A stretch of 32,612 bases of DNA from an uncultured Mycoplasmatota bacterium. GTDB taxonomy: Bacteria; Bacillota_I; Bacilli_A; RF39; UBA660. Below, in pieces: positions 8,259 to 15,994 of this stretch (position 1 is the stretch's first letter; each line of letters starts with the position of its first letter). Below the pieces are notes generated by a model. That model had not been told where the DNA came from. It did no database searches and saw only the letters and a program-made list of their open reading frames with translations. The stretch spans positions 1-32,612 of the forward strand of contig USET01000002.1 in NCBI GenBank assembly GCA_900553765.1, read 5' to 3'. A program made the position numbers and the translations under genes.

Positions 8259-8288
8259 TATTTTTACCAAAAAACACTGTTTTTATTG
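8259..8288 (-). promoter_or_regulatory. Possible forespore (sigma-F/G-like) promoter of gpr
   Basis: The minus strand reads GGTAAAAATA (8268-8259), a full match to the sigma-F -10 pattern GGYRAMAMTW. Fifteen bases upstream is CAATA, a partial match (3 of 5) to the -35. Bacillus gpr is known to be read by sigma-F and sigma-G. The -35 overlaps the divergent rpsT -35. The -10 ends only 16 bases before the ATG. Confidence 0.4.
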
Positions 8289-8314
8289 CTTTTTTATAGG
8301 AAATTTGTTAAAAT
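8286..8314 (+). promoter_or_regulatory. Sigma-A promoter of rpsT
   Basis: TTGCTT (8286-8291), a 17-base spacer, then TAAAAT (8309-8314) with an extended TGT immediately before the -10. The expected transcript starts about 22 bases before the ATG. Confidence 0.75.
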
Positions 8315-8344
8315 GTTTATATTGAGTGACTTGGAGGTGAAACG

Positions 8345-8608
8345 ATGCCAAACATGAAAAATGCCAAAAAAATGGTAAAAGTAAACAAAAAAAGAACTGT
8401 AGAAAACAATAATTATGAAGCAACAATGAAAACTGCTATGAAAAAAGTAGAAAAAGCAGTTGCTGCTAACGATAAAGAACAAGCTGCAACAAACTTAAAA
8501 ACTGCTATTAAAACAATCGATAAAGCTGCTGCTAAAGGAGTAGTATCTAAAAACTATGTTGCACGTAACAAATCACGCCTTACAAATAAGGTAAATGAAA
8601 TGAAGTAA
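8345..8608 (+). CDS. rpsT: 30S ribosomal protein S20
   Basis: S20 is a primary 16S rRNA-binding protein of the small subunit, made of three long helices. The 87-residue, very basic protein starts MPNMKNAKKMVKVNKKRTVENN and ends in the typical LIDKAAAKGV-like segment (here TIDKAAAKGVVSKN) and ARNKSRL tail. The ATG has the strong SD GGAGGTGA. The gene stands alone with its own promoter and terminator, and is divergent from gpr as in Bacillus. Confidence 0.97.
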   Translation: MPNMKNAKKMVKVNKKRTVENNNYEATMKTAMKKVEKAVAANDKEQAATNLKTAIKTIDKAAAKGVVSKNYVARNKSRLTNKVNEMK

Positions 8609-8625
8609 TTTTACTTCTTTTTTTT
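8602..8625 (+). terminator. Intrinsic terminator of rpsT
   Basis: GAAGTA-attt-TACTTC followed by eight T, overlapping the rpsT stop codon. The promoter of the next gene begins directly behind it. Confidence 0.85.
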
Positions 8626-8635
8626 ATTCTTTCTA

Positions 8636-8644
8636 TGATATAAT
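8636..8644 (+). promoter_or_regulatory. Extended -10 promoter of the transglutaminase-like gene
   Basis: TGA followed by TATAAT (8639-8644). The -35 position falls in the T-run of the rpsT terminator and shows no TTGACA, so this is probably an extended -10 promoter. The ATG is at 8661. Confidence 0.55.
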
Positions 8645-8660
8645 GATACTAGGTGATGCT

Positions 8661-9590
8661 ATGAAAAAAATACTCACATCGATTACGGTAATTGTCATTG
8701 TTTTAGCAATTTTATTTACGAATCAAGACTTTACGACATTCGTATTAAAAAATACAATTTATAAACAAGAAATGGCAATTCAAACTCCAAATCAATATGA
8801 AGTCAAAACAGAATTTCAATTCGTAAAAGAAGTACCACAAAAAGAACCACAAAATAAAGAAGAACTATTTAATCTATTTTATACTATTTTAAATGGAGGA
8901 TTTGAAGAATATACTTTCTTCTGTCCTAGTTCTTATAAAACATGTATCGAGGATACAAAACAGATTACAGAAAATCAACTGGTTTTATCGAATTTAAACA
9001 ATTTTGTTCATCCTTACAATAGTTATAACAAAATAGCAGTCAATATGAATTCCTTTGGTAGAGTCAATGTTAAAATCGATAAACTATATTCGACAGAACA
9101 GCGAGAAAAAGTAGATCAAGAAATCGATCGCATTATGAATGAAATCATTACAGATCAAATGACGCCGAGAGAAAAAATACTAGCATTTCACGATTACATC
9201 ATCAATACAACTGTGTATGATAAAAACGCTGCTGCTTCTATAAAGAACGGATTACAAACCGATAAAGGTAGTCTGTCTCACTTTGCCTATGGTACATTAT
9301 TTCAACATTTAAGTTTATGTGGTGGATATAGTGATACGATGGCAATCTTTCTAACGAAGATCGGGATTCCTAATATGAAAATTGCAAATGATGAACATGT
9401 TTGGAACTTAGTCTACTTAGATAATAGTTGGCTTCATCTAGATCTTACATGGGACGATCCAGTCGTCGATACTGGACAAAACTTACTCTTACATAATTTC
9501 TTTTTAATCACGACGAAAGATCTCCAACAAAAAGATAACGTATACCACAATTTCGATCCGGAAATATATGTAGAAGCAACTTACAACTAA
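8661..9590 (+). CDS. Membrane-anchored or secreted transglutaminase-like protein
   Basis: A 309-residue protein with an N-terminal hydrophobic segment (about 4-20) acting as signal or anchor. No clear lipobox or cleavage site was seen. The C-terminal third has a transglutaminase/protease-like core: Cys220 in LSLCGGYSD, His246 in NDEHVWNLV and Asp261 in LHLDLTWDD. These are the classical Cys-His-Asp triad in the right order and spacing. The pattern CGGYSD.....L...GI......H.WN fits the bacterial transglutaminase-like superfamily, often extracellular peptidases or wall-associated enzymes. The substrate is unknown. The ATG at 8661 has the SD AGGTGAT; a longer frame from 8643 has no SD. It is a single gene, convergent with miaA. 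Confidence 0.85.
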   Translation: MKKILTSITVIVIVLAILFTNQDFTTFVLKNTIYKQEMAIQTPNQYEVKTEFQFVKEVPQKEPQNKEELFNLFYTILNGGFEEYTFFCPSSYKTCIEDTKQITENQLVLSNLNNFVHPYNSYNKIAVNMNSFGRVNVKIDKLYSTEQREKVDQEIDRIMNEIITDQMTPREKILAFHDYIINTTVYDKNAAASIKNGLQTDKGSLSHFAYGTLFQHLSLCGGYSDTMAIFLTKIGIPNMKIANDEHVWNLVYLDNSWLHLDLTWDDPVVDTGQNLLLHNFFLITTKDLQQKDNVYHNFDPEIYVEATYN

Positions 9591-9614
9591 AAAAGCAACA
9601 ATCGTTGCTTTTTA
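9589..9614. terminator. Bidirectional terminator between the transglutaminase-like gene and miaA
   Basis: AAAAGCAAC-aatc-GTTGCTTTT with A- and T-runs on both sides gives a stem usable from both strands. It overlaps both convergent stop codons. Confidence 0.85.
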
Positions 9615-10499
9615 TTGTGCCTTAATATATCGTTCTACTTCCTCCACCGTTCGTTCGAAACGGTCAAAATCGACATCGAACCAATGCACTTTCATCTGAT
9701 TTAGGAACCATGTATATTGACGTTTCGCATAGTGACGACTTCTCTGTTTCATCAAAGAAATACATTCCTCTAGCGATTGTGTTCCATCAAAATACGGAAA
9801 CAACTCTTTGTATCCAATCGGTGTCATAACTGCTTTCGAACGTATTTTTGTATCGTATATCTTCTTTGCCTCGTTTAAAAGGCCGTCCTCAATCATTTCG
9901 TCAACTCTCTCGTTAATTCTATCGTATAGACGTTCTCGATTCGTTGTAAGTCCAATCATTACGTGAGGAATTAAAATTCTTTCAGTTTTTTCTTTCATCG
10001 ACATCGGTTCCTTATGAACCTCATAATATTGAAGAGCACGTATGATTCTCTTACGATTGTTTGGATGGATCTCTGTTTCAGGATCCACTTCTAACAACTT
10101 ACGATAGAGTGTTTCATCGTCAAATTGTTCATAATCAACCTCGTTTTGCGATTCTTCTGAAAATTGATAATCATAGAGAGCTGCCTTGATATAAAGACCT
10201 GTTCCACCTACCATGATCGGTGTTTTTCCTCTCGATAAAATATCATCGATTATCTTTCTTGCATCTTGTTGATAGTGATACACCGTATAATCCTCATCAA
10301 TATTCTTAATATCTAACAAATGATGTGGAACTTCCTCTTTTTCATCTTCTGTTACCTTTGCCGTTGCAATGTCTAAATCACGATATACTTGCGTACTATC
10401 AGCATTGATTACTTCTCCATCAAACTTTTTAGCTAGTTCGATACTCATCTTTGTCTTACCAACACCAGTTGGTCCTACAATCACAATTACCTTTTTCAT
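9612..10499 (-). CDS. miaA: tRNA dimethylallyltransferase (MiaA)
   Basis: MiaA transfers the dimethylallyl group to A37 of tRNAs that read codons starting with U. The 295-residue protein has the P-loop GPTGVGKT (about 9-16), the substrate motif NADSTQVYRDLDIATAK, GGTGLYIKAALYD and the C-terminal RSRHYAKRQYTWF. The ATG at 10499 is preceded by AGGTGAAAT, and this SD overlaps the ruvB TAG. It is the third gene of ruvA-ruvB-miaA and so should be transcribed with the SOS-controlled Holliday junction genes. Confidence 0.97.
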   Translation of the reverse strand: MKKVIVIVGPTGVGKTKMSIELAKKFDGEVINADSTQVYRDLDIATAKVTEDEKEEVPHHLLDIKNIDEDYTVYHYQQDARKIIDDILSRGKTPIMVGGTGLYIKAALYDYQFSEESQNEVDYEQFDDETLYRKLLEVDPETEIHPNNRKRIIRALQYYEVHKEPMSMKEKTERILIPHVMIGLTTNRERLYDRINERVDEMIEDGLLNEAKKIYDTKIRSKAVMTPIGYKELFPYFDGTQSLEECISLMKQRSRHYAKRQYTWFLNQMKVHWFDVDFDRFERTVEEVERYIKAQ

Positions 10500-10506
10500 A
10501 TTTCAC

Positions 10507-11511
10507 CTAAAACATCTTCTCTTGATAATCTATCTTTAAATGCTCGTACGCTTTCTTCGTCACAACCCTTCCTCGTGGAGTTCGTTTCATATATCCCATC
10601 TGTAACAAATATGGTTCATATACATCCTCAATCGTCGTTGCCTCTTCTCCTATCGATGATGCAAGTGCTTCGATTCCTACAGGACCTCCATTAAATTTCT
10701 CAATCATAGATTTTAATAAATGATAATCGGTATCATCTAACCCACCATCATCCACTTTTAACTTATCTAATGCATAACGTGTAATATCGAGATCGATTCT
10801 TCCATTTCCTTTTACTAATGCGTAATCTCGCACTCTTTTTAATAGACGATTCGCAATACGTGGCGTTCCTCTACTACGTTTTGCGAGTTCTACCGCTGCT
10901 TCTTCGTCAATTTCACACTTTAATACACGAGAACTACGACTAACAATCTTAGTAAGCTCTTCTACAGTATAATAATTCAATTTGTTTACAATTCCAAAAC
11001 GATCGCGGAGAGGTCCAGTTAAATCTCCCGCTCTCGTCGTTGCACCGACTAAAGTAAACGGTGGTAAATCAATTTTTATATTACGGCTACTAGAGTCACT
11101 TCCAACGATAATGTCGAGAGTAAAATCTTCCATCGCCGGATATAAGATCTCTTCTATGTAACGTGGCATACGATGAATTTCATCGATAAAAAGTACATCT
11201 CCAGCTTCTAGAGTCGATAAAATCGCTGCTAGATCCCCACTCTTTTCAATCGATGGACCGCTTGCCGTCTTTAAATTACTACCTAGTTCATTTGCTATAA
11301 TGTAAGCGAGTGTCGTTTTCCCTAGCCCTGGTGGACCGTATAGTAAAACGTGATCCAAAGGTTCATGACGCATCTTGGCAGCTTCGATAAAAATTTCTAA
11401 GTTTTCCTTTACCTCTGACTGACCAATATACTCATCGATACTATCCGGGCGAATGGTCGCTTCAAATTGATCTTCTTCTAATTCGTGATTCGTTATAATT
11501 CTCTCGTCCAC
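10507..11511 (-). CDS. ruvB: Holliday junction branch migration helicase RuvB
   Basis: RuvB is the AAA+ motor that, with RuvA, drives branch migration of Holliday junctions. It has 334 residues, the length of the Bacillus protein. Walker A GPPGLGKT (59-66), Walker B DEIH (110-113), sensor 1 GATTR (156-160) and the arginine finger region GPLRDRFG are present. A C-terminal winged helix ends in [15 protein letters not shown]. The start is GTG at 11511, preceded by GAGGTG seven bases upstream. It is 16 bases behind ruvA. Confidence 0.98.
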   Translation of the reverse strand: MDERIITNHELEEDQFEATIRPDSIDEYIGQSEVKENLEIFIEAAKMRHEPLDHVLLYGPPGLGKTTLAYIIANELGSNLKTASGPSIEKSGDLAAILSTLEAGDVLFIDEIHRMPRYIEEILYPAMEDFTLDIIVGSDSSSRNIKIDLPPFTLVGATTRAGDLTGPLRDRFGIVNKLNYYTVEELTKIVSRSSRVLKCEIDEEAAVELAKRSRGTPRIANRLLKRVRDYALVKGNGRIDLDITRYALDKLKVDDGGLDDTDYHLLKSMIEKFNGGPVGIEALASSIGEEATTIEDVYEPYLLQMGYMKRTPRGRVVTKKAYEHLKIDYQEKMF

Positions 11512-11527
11512 AATGACACCTCTGTTT

Positions 11528-12085
11528 CTATTTTAGCATGAGTTTCAATGCATCTTTAATCTGATCTTCAATCGTCTTCGTCGCATCGATCTTAGGTAGT
11601 ATTTTCATAATATCTGCCTGCTTGTATCCTAAACCTTTTAATACCTCGATCAACTCTTGATTGCTTGCAGAAGTTACACTCGTATTTTCTGCTGATATTA
11701 GTTTTCCCTTTAAATCTAAGATGATTTGTCGTGCCACCTTATCTCCTATCTTTGGAAATTTCTTCAAGTAAAGTACATTTTCTCTTTCGATTGCATCGAT
11801 AATACCATCTTTCGATCCAGTTGCAAACATTGGAAGTGCCATCTTACACCCCAAACCTTTAACATCGATCAATCTTAAAAACAATTCTTTATCCTCTAAT
11901 GTTTGAAATCCGTAAAGTGTATTTTCATCTTCTCTAATATGTTGATACACATATACGGTGTACGTTTCTCCAATATGGAAACTATATGGATTTGCCGTAT
12001 AAATCAAATATCCAATTCCTTGATTATCTACGACAATATAATTATTTCCTATTTCTGTTACATTTCCTTTTATATATGCGTACAT
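11528..12085 (-). CDS. ruvA: Holliday junction DNA-binding protein RuvA
   Basis: RuvA tetramers bind the four-way junction and load RuvB. The protein has 185 residues, slightly short of the usual ~200. It begins [30 protein letters not shown], the OB-fold domain (abridged: MYAYIKG...GIGYLIY). HhH motifs lie around [10 protein letters not shown] and [20 protein letters not shown]. The C-terminal domain III has the family pattern [11 protein letters not shown]. The ATG at 12085 is preceded by GGTGAT. It heads the operon behind a LexA-type box. Confidence 0.97.
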   Translation of the reverse strand: MYAYIKGNVTEIGNNYIVVDNQGIGYLIYTANPYSFHIGETYTVYVYQHIREDENTLYGFQTLEDKELFLRLIDVKGLGCKMALPMFATGSKDGIIDAIERENVLYLKKFPKIGDKVARQIILDLKGKLISAENTSVTSASNQELIEVLKGLGYKQADIMKILPKIDATKTIEDQIKDALKLMLK

Positions 12086-12100
12086 ATTATCACCGTATCC

Positions 12101-12130
12101 ATTATATCACAAACATGCGTTCGATGTATA
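12101..12130 (-). promoter_or_regulatory. Promoter of ruvA-ruvB-miaA
   Basis: The minus strand reads TGA-TATAAT (-10 at 12106-12101, extended). TATACA lies 18 bases upstream (12130-12125) as a possible -35. The spacer contains the LexA-type box. Confidence 0.6.
12110..12123 (-). promoter_or_regulatory. LexA (SOS) box upstream of ruvA
   Basis: The minus strand reads CGAACGCATGTTTG, which matches every position of the Gram-positive LexA/DinR consensus CGAACRNRYGTTYG. It sits between the -35 and -10 of the ruvA promoter, an ideal place for repression. It predicts DNA-damage induction of ruvA-ruvB-miaA. lexA itself is not in this window. Confidence 0.8.
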
Positions 12131-12139
12131 GTCTTTCAT

Positions 12140-12171
12140 AAAATAAAAAGTGTCTATCAAAACACTTTTTA
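12140..12171 (-). terminator. Intrinsic terminator of the pseudopilin operon
   Basis: The minus strand reads AAAAAGTGT-tttgatag-ACACTTTTT followed by ATTTTAT. The 9-bp stem overlaps the pseudopilin stop codon. Confidence 0.8.
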
Positions 12172-12801
12172 CTTTACAATTACTGTTCTCATAATCGTTG
12201 TCGATGTATTATCATTACTTACTTTATATGTAATTGTATACGTCCCCGCTTGCAATGTATTGATTGCAGATACAGGACTTCCGTTTTTAGCATAAGTAAT
12301 CTCTGGAGTCTTTGTCGTATTCTTTTTGTCTACCCCAGGATCTACATATGTATCACCTAATTCAACATATTGAACGACATCTCCACGCAACGTTAAACGA
12401 GGTTGATCATCTCCACTATATTTTGTAGTTGTTCCAGTATCAGAATTGACGTGAAATCTTAATTTTTTTCCTTTTCTCGTTACCGTAATCGTCATATCAT
12501 CCGGGAAATTTTTTTTCGTCGTAGGATCGAGAAACTGATAATCGAGATATCCTTCTCCTTTTAATTGACCCAATGTAATCGTTGCCGTATCACCTTCGTA
12601 GAATTCTAACGCATACAAATGGTCTGTTCCCCAGGTTTGAGCTGCTGTTTCAATAATCTTAATTTGATCCTCATACGAATTACCTTTAAACGTATCGATC
12701 GCATCGAGAACAGTCGGTACTAATAGTAAACTAACTGCTGCTAGTATGATAATAACAACTAAAAGTTCGATCAATGTAAAACCATTTCTTCTCTCTTTCA
12801 T
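12169..12801 (-). CDS. Type IV pilin-like protein with a C-terminal Ig-like (DUF5011) domain
   Basis: A 210-residue protein. The N-terminus has a class III signal: NGFTLIELLVVIIILAAVS, with prepilin peptidase cleavage expected before F8, and Glu at mature position 5. A helix and short pilin-like region follow. Residues about 132-210 form an Ig-like domain of DUF5011 type: PRLTLRGD, then LGDTYVDPGV, then AGTYTITYKVS and a TRTV.V-like end (here MRTVIVK). The protein is probably a minor pilin or pseudopilin displaying an adhesive domain. No prepilin peptidase, ATPase or platform protein is in the window. The ATG at 12801 has the SD AGGAGATT and lies nine bases behind a small membrane gene. The function is inferred from domains only. 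Confidence 0.8.
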   Translation of the reverse strand: MKERRNGFTLIELLVVIIILAAVSLLLVPTVLDAIDTFKGNSYEDQIKIIETAAQTWGTDHLYALEFYEGDTATITLGQLKGEGYLDYQFLDPTTKKNFPDDMTITVTRKGKKLRFHVNSDTGTTTKYSGDDQPRLTLRGDVVQYVELGDTYVDPGVDKKNTTKTPEITYAKNGSPVSAINTLQAGTYTITYKVSNDNTSTTIMRTVIVK

Positions 12802-12810
12802 AACAATCTC

Positions 12811-13113
12811 CTATTTCTTTTTCAAAAAAGTACGGAACACATAATATAAGAAAGCTCCCATTGCAATAATATATCCCCAAGTCAAAATATCTTGGAAAAC
12901 CCCTGTCGAATATTTTTGAAATATTCCCAATAATGACTCCGGTACATACTTATTAAAAAATTGAGTTACCTCTGGAATATCCAGTTGATATTTGATCAAA
13001 GCTGTCAATCGAAAGAAAATATCTAAGATTCCAAAAAAGTAAATAAAACTACTAAATTTCTTATAAATAAATGCTACTAATAAAAGTAATATTACAACGA
13101 TAACTAAATCCAT
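12811..13113 (-). CDS. Small membrane protein of unknown function, operon partner of the pseudopilin
   Basis: A 100-residue hydrophobic protein. A first span lies at about 2-17 (LVIVVILLLLVAFIY) and a possible short hairpin at 21-38. A last span lies at about 78-95, with a basic tail KKK. I do not recognise a family. The ATG at 13113 has the SD AGAGGTGTGAG and is preceded by a near-consensus sigma-A promoter. The pseudopilin begins nine bases after its stop, so the two are one operon. An assembly or anchoring role for the pilin-like protein is possible but not shown. Confidence 0.75.
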   Translation of the reverse strand: MDLVIVVILLLLVAFIYKKFSSFIYFFGILDIFFRLTALIKYQLDIPEVTQFFNKYVPESLLGIFQKYSTGVFQDILTWGYIIAMGAFLYYVFRTFLKKK

Positions 13114-13146
13114 AACTCACACCTCTTGTTTATTCTCACTATATTT

Positions 13147-13175
13147 ATTATATCAACATTCCTATTCTTTGACAA
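13147..13175 (-). promoter_or_regulatory. Sigma-A promoter of the pseudopilin operon
   Basis: The minus strand reads TTGTCA, 17 bases, then TATAAT with an extended TGA before the -10. Only one base differs from the consensus hexamers. It begins right at the end of the upstream terminator. Confidence 0.8.
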
Positions 13176-13206
13176 GAAAAAGCGGTAAGCTTTCTTACCA
13201 CTTTTA
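13174..13206 (-). terminator. Intrinsic terminator of the ltaS operon
   Basis: The minus strand reads GTGGTAAG-aaag-CTTACCGC followed by TTTTTCTT. The 8-bp stem has one G-U pair and overlaps the stop of the last gene. Confidence 0.8.
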
Positions 13207-13842
13207 TTTTGACATCTTTGCAATTTCCAACTTATGATCACGGTGTATCAAAGTAAGTGTCGCTGTCGATTGATATCCCATGTCCTCTTCGTAAGAGATC
13301 TTCGCTTCTACGACATATGCATTTTCATCTGCTTGATCGAGATACTCAAAAGTAGACTGTTCTACATTGACAATATCTACTGCACTTACTTTTGGCAATT
13401 CCTGCTTACGATCATCGTATGTATCATTCTCTAGATATTGATACACTCCATCTTTCGCATAATTTTGAAAATCTCCTTGAAAGTCAGTATATACGAATTG
13501 TAAACCACCTACATCATTCTTTGAAAGTTTATTTTCTAAATTGAAGAAATCCGTCAAGAACAATTGAGAAACGAGAGAAGCATATTTTTCCTCGTCGACC
13601 TCATTTGCATTTAACACCTTTTTCAAATCTTCAAATAATGATTTATAATACTTTGTCTCATTCTCATCTAATGTATACCCATACTTTTCGATGTTGTCGA
13701 CAACTTTTACTTCCTTCTCTTTCTTTCCGCCTAGAAAAGTCTTTGCTGCAAAGAATACTCCAACACAAAGTGCAACAATGACAACAATTAAAATAATGAA
13801 TTTCGTGATTTTCTTTTTACTTAATTTTCTCTTCTTTTTCAT
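13204..13842 (-). CDS. Membrane-anchored protein of unknown function, behind ltaS
   Basis: A 212-residue protein with a strongly basic N-terminus (MKKKRKLSKKK), one membrane span (about 14-33) and an extracytoplasmic domain of about 170 residues. That domain begins with acidic helices and ends in beta-like strands (YVVEAKISYEED, ATLTLIHRDHKLEIAKM). I do not recognise a family. The ATG has the SD AAGGGGAAT, which overlaps the ltaS stop, so the genes are translationally close. Co-expression with LTA synthase suggests an envelope role, by context only. Confidence 0.75.
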   Translation of the reverse strand: MKKKRKLSKKKITKFIILIVVIVALCVGVFFAAKTFLGGKKEKEVKVVDNIEKYGYTLDENETKYYKSLFEDLKKVLNANEVDEEKYASLVSQLFLTDFFNLENKLSKNDVGGLQFVYTDFQGDFQNYAKDGVYQYLENDTYDDRKQELPKVSAVDIVNVEQSTFEYLDQADENAYVVEAKISYEEDMGYQSTATLTLIHRDHKLEIAKMSK

Positions 13843-13851
13843 ACATTCCCC

Positions 13852-15897
13852 TTAATTTTGTTGATATTGTTCTAACAACTTCTCTGTTTCATTTGTCTTC
13901 TTAATTAAATCATACACGATAATAGAATCTGAAACAGATAATAATTCTTCTGTATATTGATTATATTTTTGAATATATTCAACACTTACTGGTTCATTTG
14001 TCAATGGTTTTCCCTCTTCTTTTTGACTGTTGTAATACATCTTATTCGTAAGCCAATTTCCATCTGGAAAGATAACAACATTCTCGTCCACGCTGAAGAT
14101 ATCGTGTCCTAATTGATATGGACTATAGAAACCAAACATGTTTCCAAGTGTTGGAAGCACATCGTACATTCCCATAACCTCCGTAACTTCTTTTTCGAAT
14201 TTTTTATCTTTCGACCAGATAATGAGAGGTACTTTTCGATTTAATTCGTATTGATAGAAGTCAACTTCTTTATATGTTGGATCATCTTTTGATTTAATAG
14301 AGTCCGTTGCTGGATCGTAATTATAGAATCTATCATATTCACTCTTCTTTAATTTGGAATCGTGATCTCCATAGATAACGACAACCGTATTATCTAAAAT
14401 ACCAGCTTTATCCAAATCTTCCATAAACTGTCCGATGGCAGCATCCGCATAATGTGCTGACTTAAAGTAATTTCCTAAGATGGTTCCTTCCATATATGGT
14501 GCGACTGCCTCTTCTGTTTCTCCAGTCTCTTCATTTACTTTCTGATATTTCATCGTAACATCTAACGTTGTATCCATGTGTTCAACATCGTCAAATGGCG
14601 TATGATTAGAAAGCATGATCATCGTACCGTAGAAATTCTGATGTTTTTCTTCTATCTTCTTAATTTTTGGTACAGCCTGTCTAAAGAACGATTTATCAGA
14701 AAGACCTAATCCAATCGTTTCATCAATCTTAAAGTCATCTTTATAATTGTAGAATTTATCATATCCAAATGTCTTTGTATGGACAACAGAACGGTTCCAC
14801 ATACTTCCCTTATTTCCATGCATACTAAACGTATAATATCCTTGTTCTTTCAATAACTTTGGAATCGTTACATATTCGCGGTCCCAATAACTTACGAATA
14901 CCGTTCCGTTCGTAGCAGGCATCAGTGAAGTATTTAACGTAAACTCACTATCGCTACTCGTTCCTACGCTCTCTTGCGCATAGAAGTTAGAAAAATACAT
15001 TCCTTCGCTCGCCAATCTTTTCAGATTTGGAGTTACTTGTACTCCGTTAAATTCCGTATCGAGTAAATATGACATCATACTCTCTGCGTGGATCATCAAA
15101 AGATTTTTCCCTTTGAAAATATCAGTATACTCATTCGTCTTCTTCGTATTATCTCGATTTTCATAATACTCTCTAAATTCTCTTGCCTTTTCATCATACC
15201 CAAACAAAGGGCTAATTTGCGGTTTTAAACTCGCGATGACATCGTTTACTTGATATGTAAAAATACCAAACTTCATAACGACAAATTCACGATTCCACTG
15301 TTTTCCTAAACGGCTAATATCTACACTTGTCAAAGTAGAGATAAAAAATCCGATCAATACAAGCCCAAACACCAATGTGTTGAGTGCTCTAATCTTTCCT
15401 ACTTCTACTTTTGCGACCATATCATAATATTGCTTTTTCTTTAATGAACTATTGACTAAAAGCATGGCAAGAATTTGCCAGAGATAGCAAAAATCTTTTA
15501 ATTCCATGACATTTTTTACAACCGCATCCCCTACGTCGACAACTTGCAATGATGTCGCAAGTAACGAAAGAGAGGCGAATGATAAGTAGTTTGTATAGTA
15601 CATTGAATTGATAATGCAAAGGGCCGTAAAAAAGATCGACCAAGCAAAATAATACTTAAATTGATTTTTCGGTTTGATAAAATATCCGAAAGCTCCAACG
15701 ATCACAACGACAGCGAGATCGGCGATCACAGGCTTTATATCGAAGTAGTTCTTTACTGTTAAAAATCTAAGTAAACTTGCATTTAAAAGAGATGTGATAA
15801 CAAAAGTAAAAAACAATACATTCGTCTTCATATATGACTTTGAATTAATCTTCGCCTTTCCAAATAAAACGCGAAATTGATTCACCACTTTTTCCAT
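13852..15897 (-). CDS. ltaS: Lipoteichoic acid synthase-family sulfatase protein (LtaS-like)
   Basis: LtaS polymerises glycerol phosphate from phosphatidylglycerol on the outer face of the membrane. The 681-residue protein has an N-terminal membrane domain (about five spans, 25-195) and an extracellular sulfatase/alkaline-phosphatase-fold domain. A metal-ligand Glu272 lies in MIHAESMM. The nucleophile region VGTSSDSEFT aligns with GKTSDSE of Staphylococcus LtaS. By gapless alignment the nucleophile would be Ser314 rather than Thr, with Thr313 adjacent. MHGNKGSMWNR and YGDHDSK supply further substrate and metal residues. The ATG at 15897 has the SD GAGGTG. A close homologue with a different glycerol- or ethanolamine-phosphate substrate cannot be excluded. 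Confidence 0.88.
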   Translation of the reverse strand: MEKVVNQFRVLFGKAKINSKSYMKTNVLFFTFVITSLLNASLLRFLTVKNYFDIKPVIADLAVVVIVGAFGYFIKPKNQFKYYFAWSIFFTALCIINSMYYTNYLSFASLSLLATSLQVVDVGDAVVKNVMELKDFCYLWQILAMLLVNSSLKKKQYYDMVAKVEVGKIRALNTLVFGLVLIGFFISTLTSVDISRLGKQWNREFVVMKFGIFTYQVNDVIASLKPQISPLFGYDEKAREFREYYENRDNTKKTNEYTDIFKGKNLLMIHAESMMSYLLDTEFNGVQVTPNLKRLASEGMYFSNFYAQESVGTSSDSEFTLNTSLMPATNGTVFVSYWDREYVTIPKLLKEQGYYTFSMHGNKGSMWNRSVVHTKTFGYDKFYNYKDDFKIDETIGLGLSDKSFFRQAVPKIKKIEEKHQNFYGTMIMLSNHTPFDDVEHMDTTLDVTMKYQKVNEETGETEEAVAPYMEGTILGNYFKSAHYADAAIGQFMEDLDKAGILDNTVVVIYGDHDSKLKKSEYDRFYNYDPATDSIKSKDDPTYKEVDFYQYELNRKVPLIIWSKDKKFEKEVTEVMGMYDVLPTLGNMFGFYSPYQLGHDIFSVDENVVIFPDGNWLTNKMYYNSQKEEGKPLTNEPVSVEYIQKYNQYTEELLSVSDSIIVYDLIKKTNETEKLLEQYQQN

Positions 15898-15928
15898 TTC
15901 TTTTTCACCTCATTATTAACCTTTATCC

Positions 15929-15957
15929 AGTATAGCACTTTTCTTATGATTTATCAA
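15929..15957 (-). promoter_or_regulatory. Sigma-A promoter of ltaS
   Basis: The minus strand reads TTGATA, 17 bases, then TATACT with an extended TGC before the -10. The start codon is about 31 bases downstream. Confidence 0.75.
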
Positions 15958-15994
15958 TTACAAAAATGTCACTTATGAACTGTTCTCACTCCAA

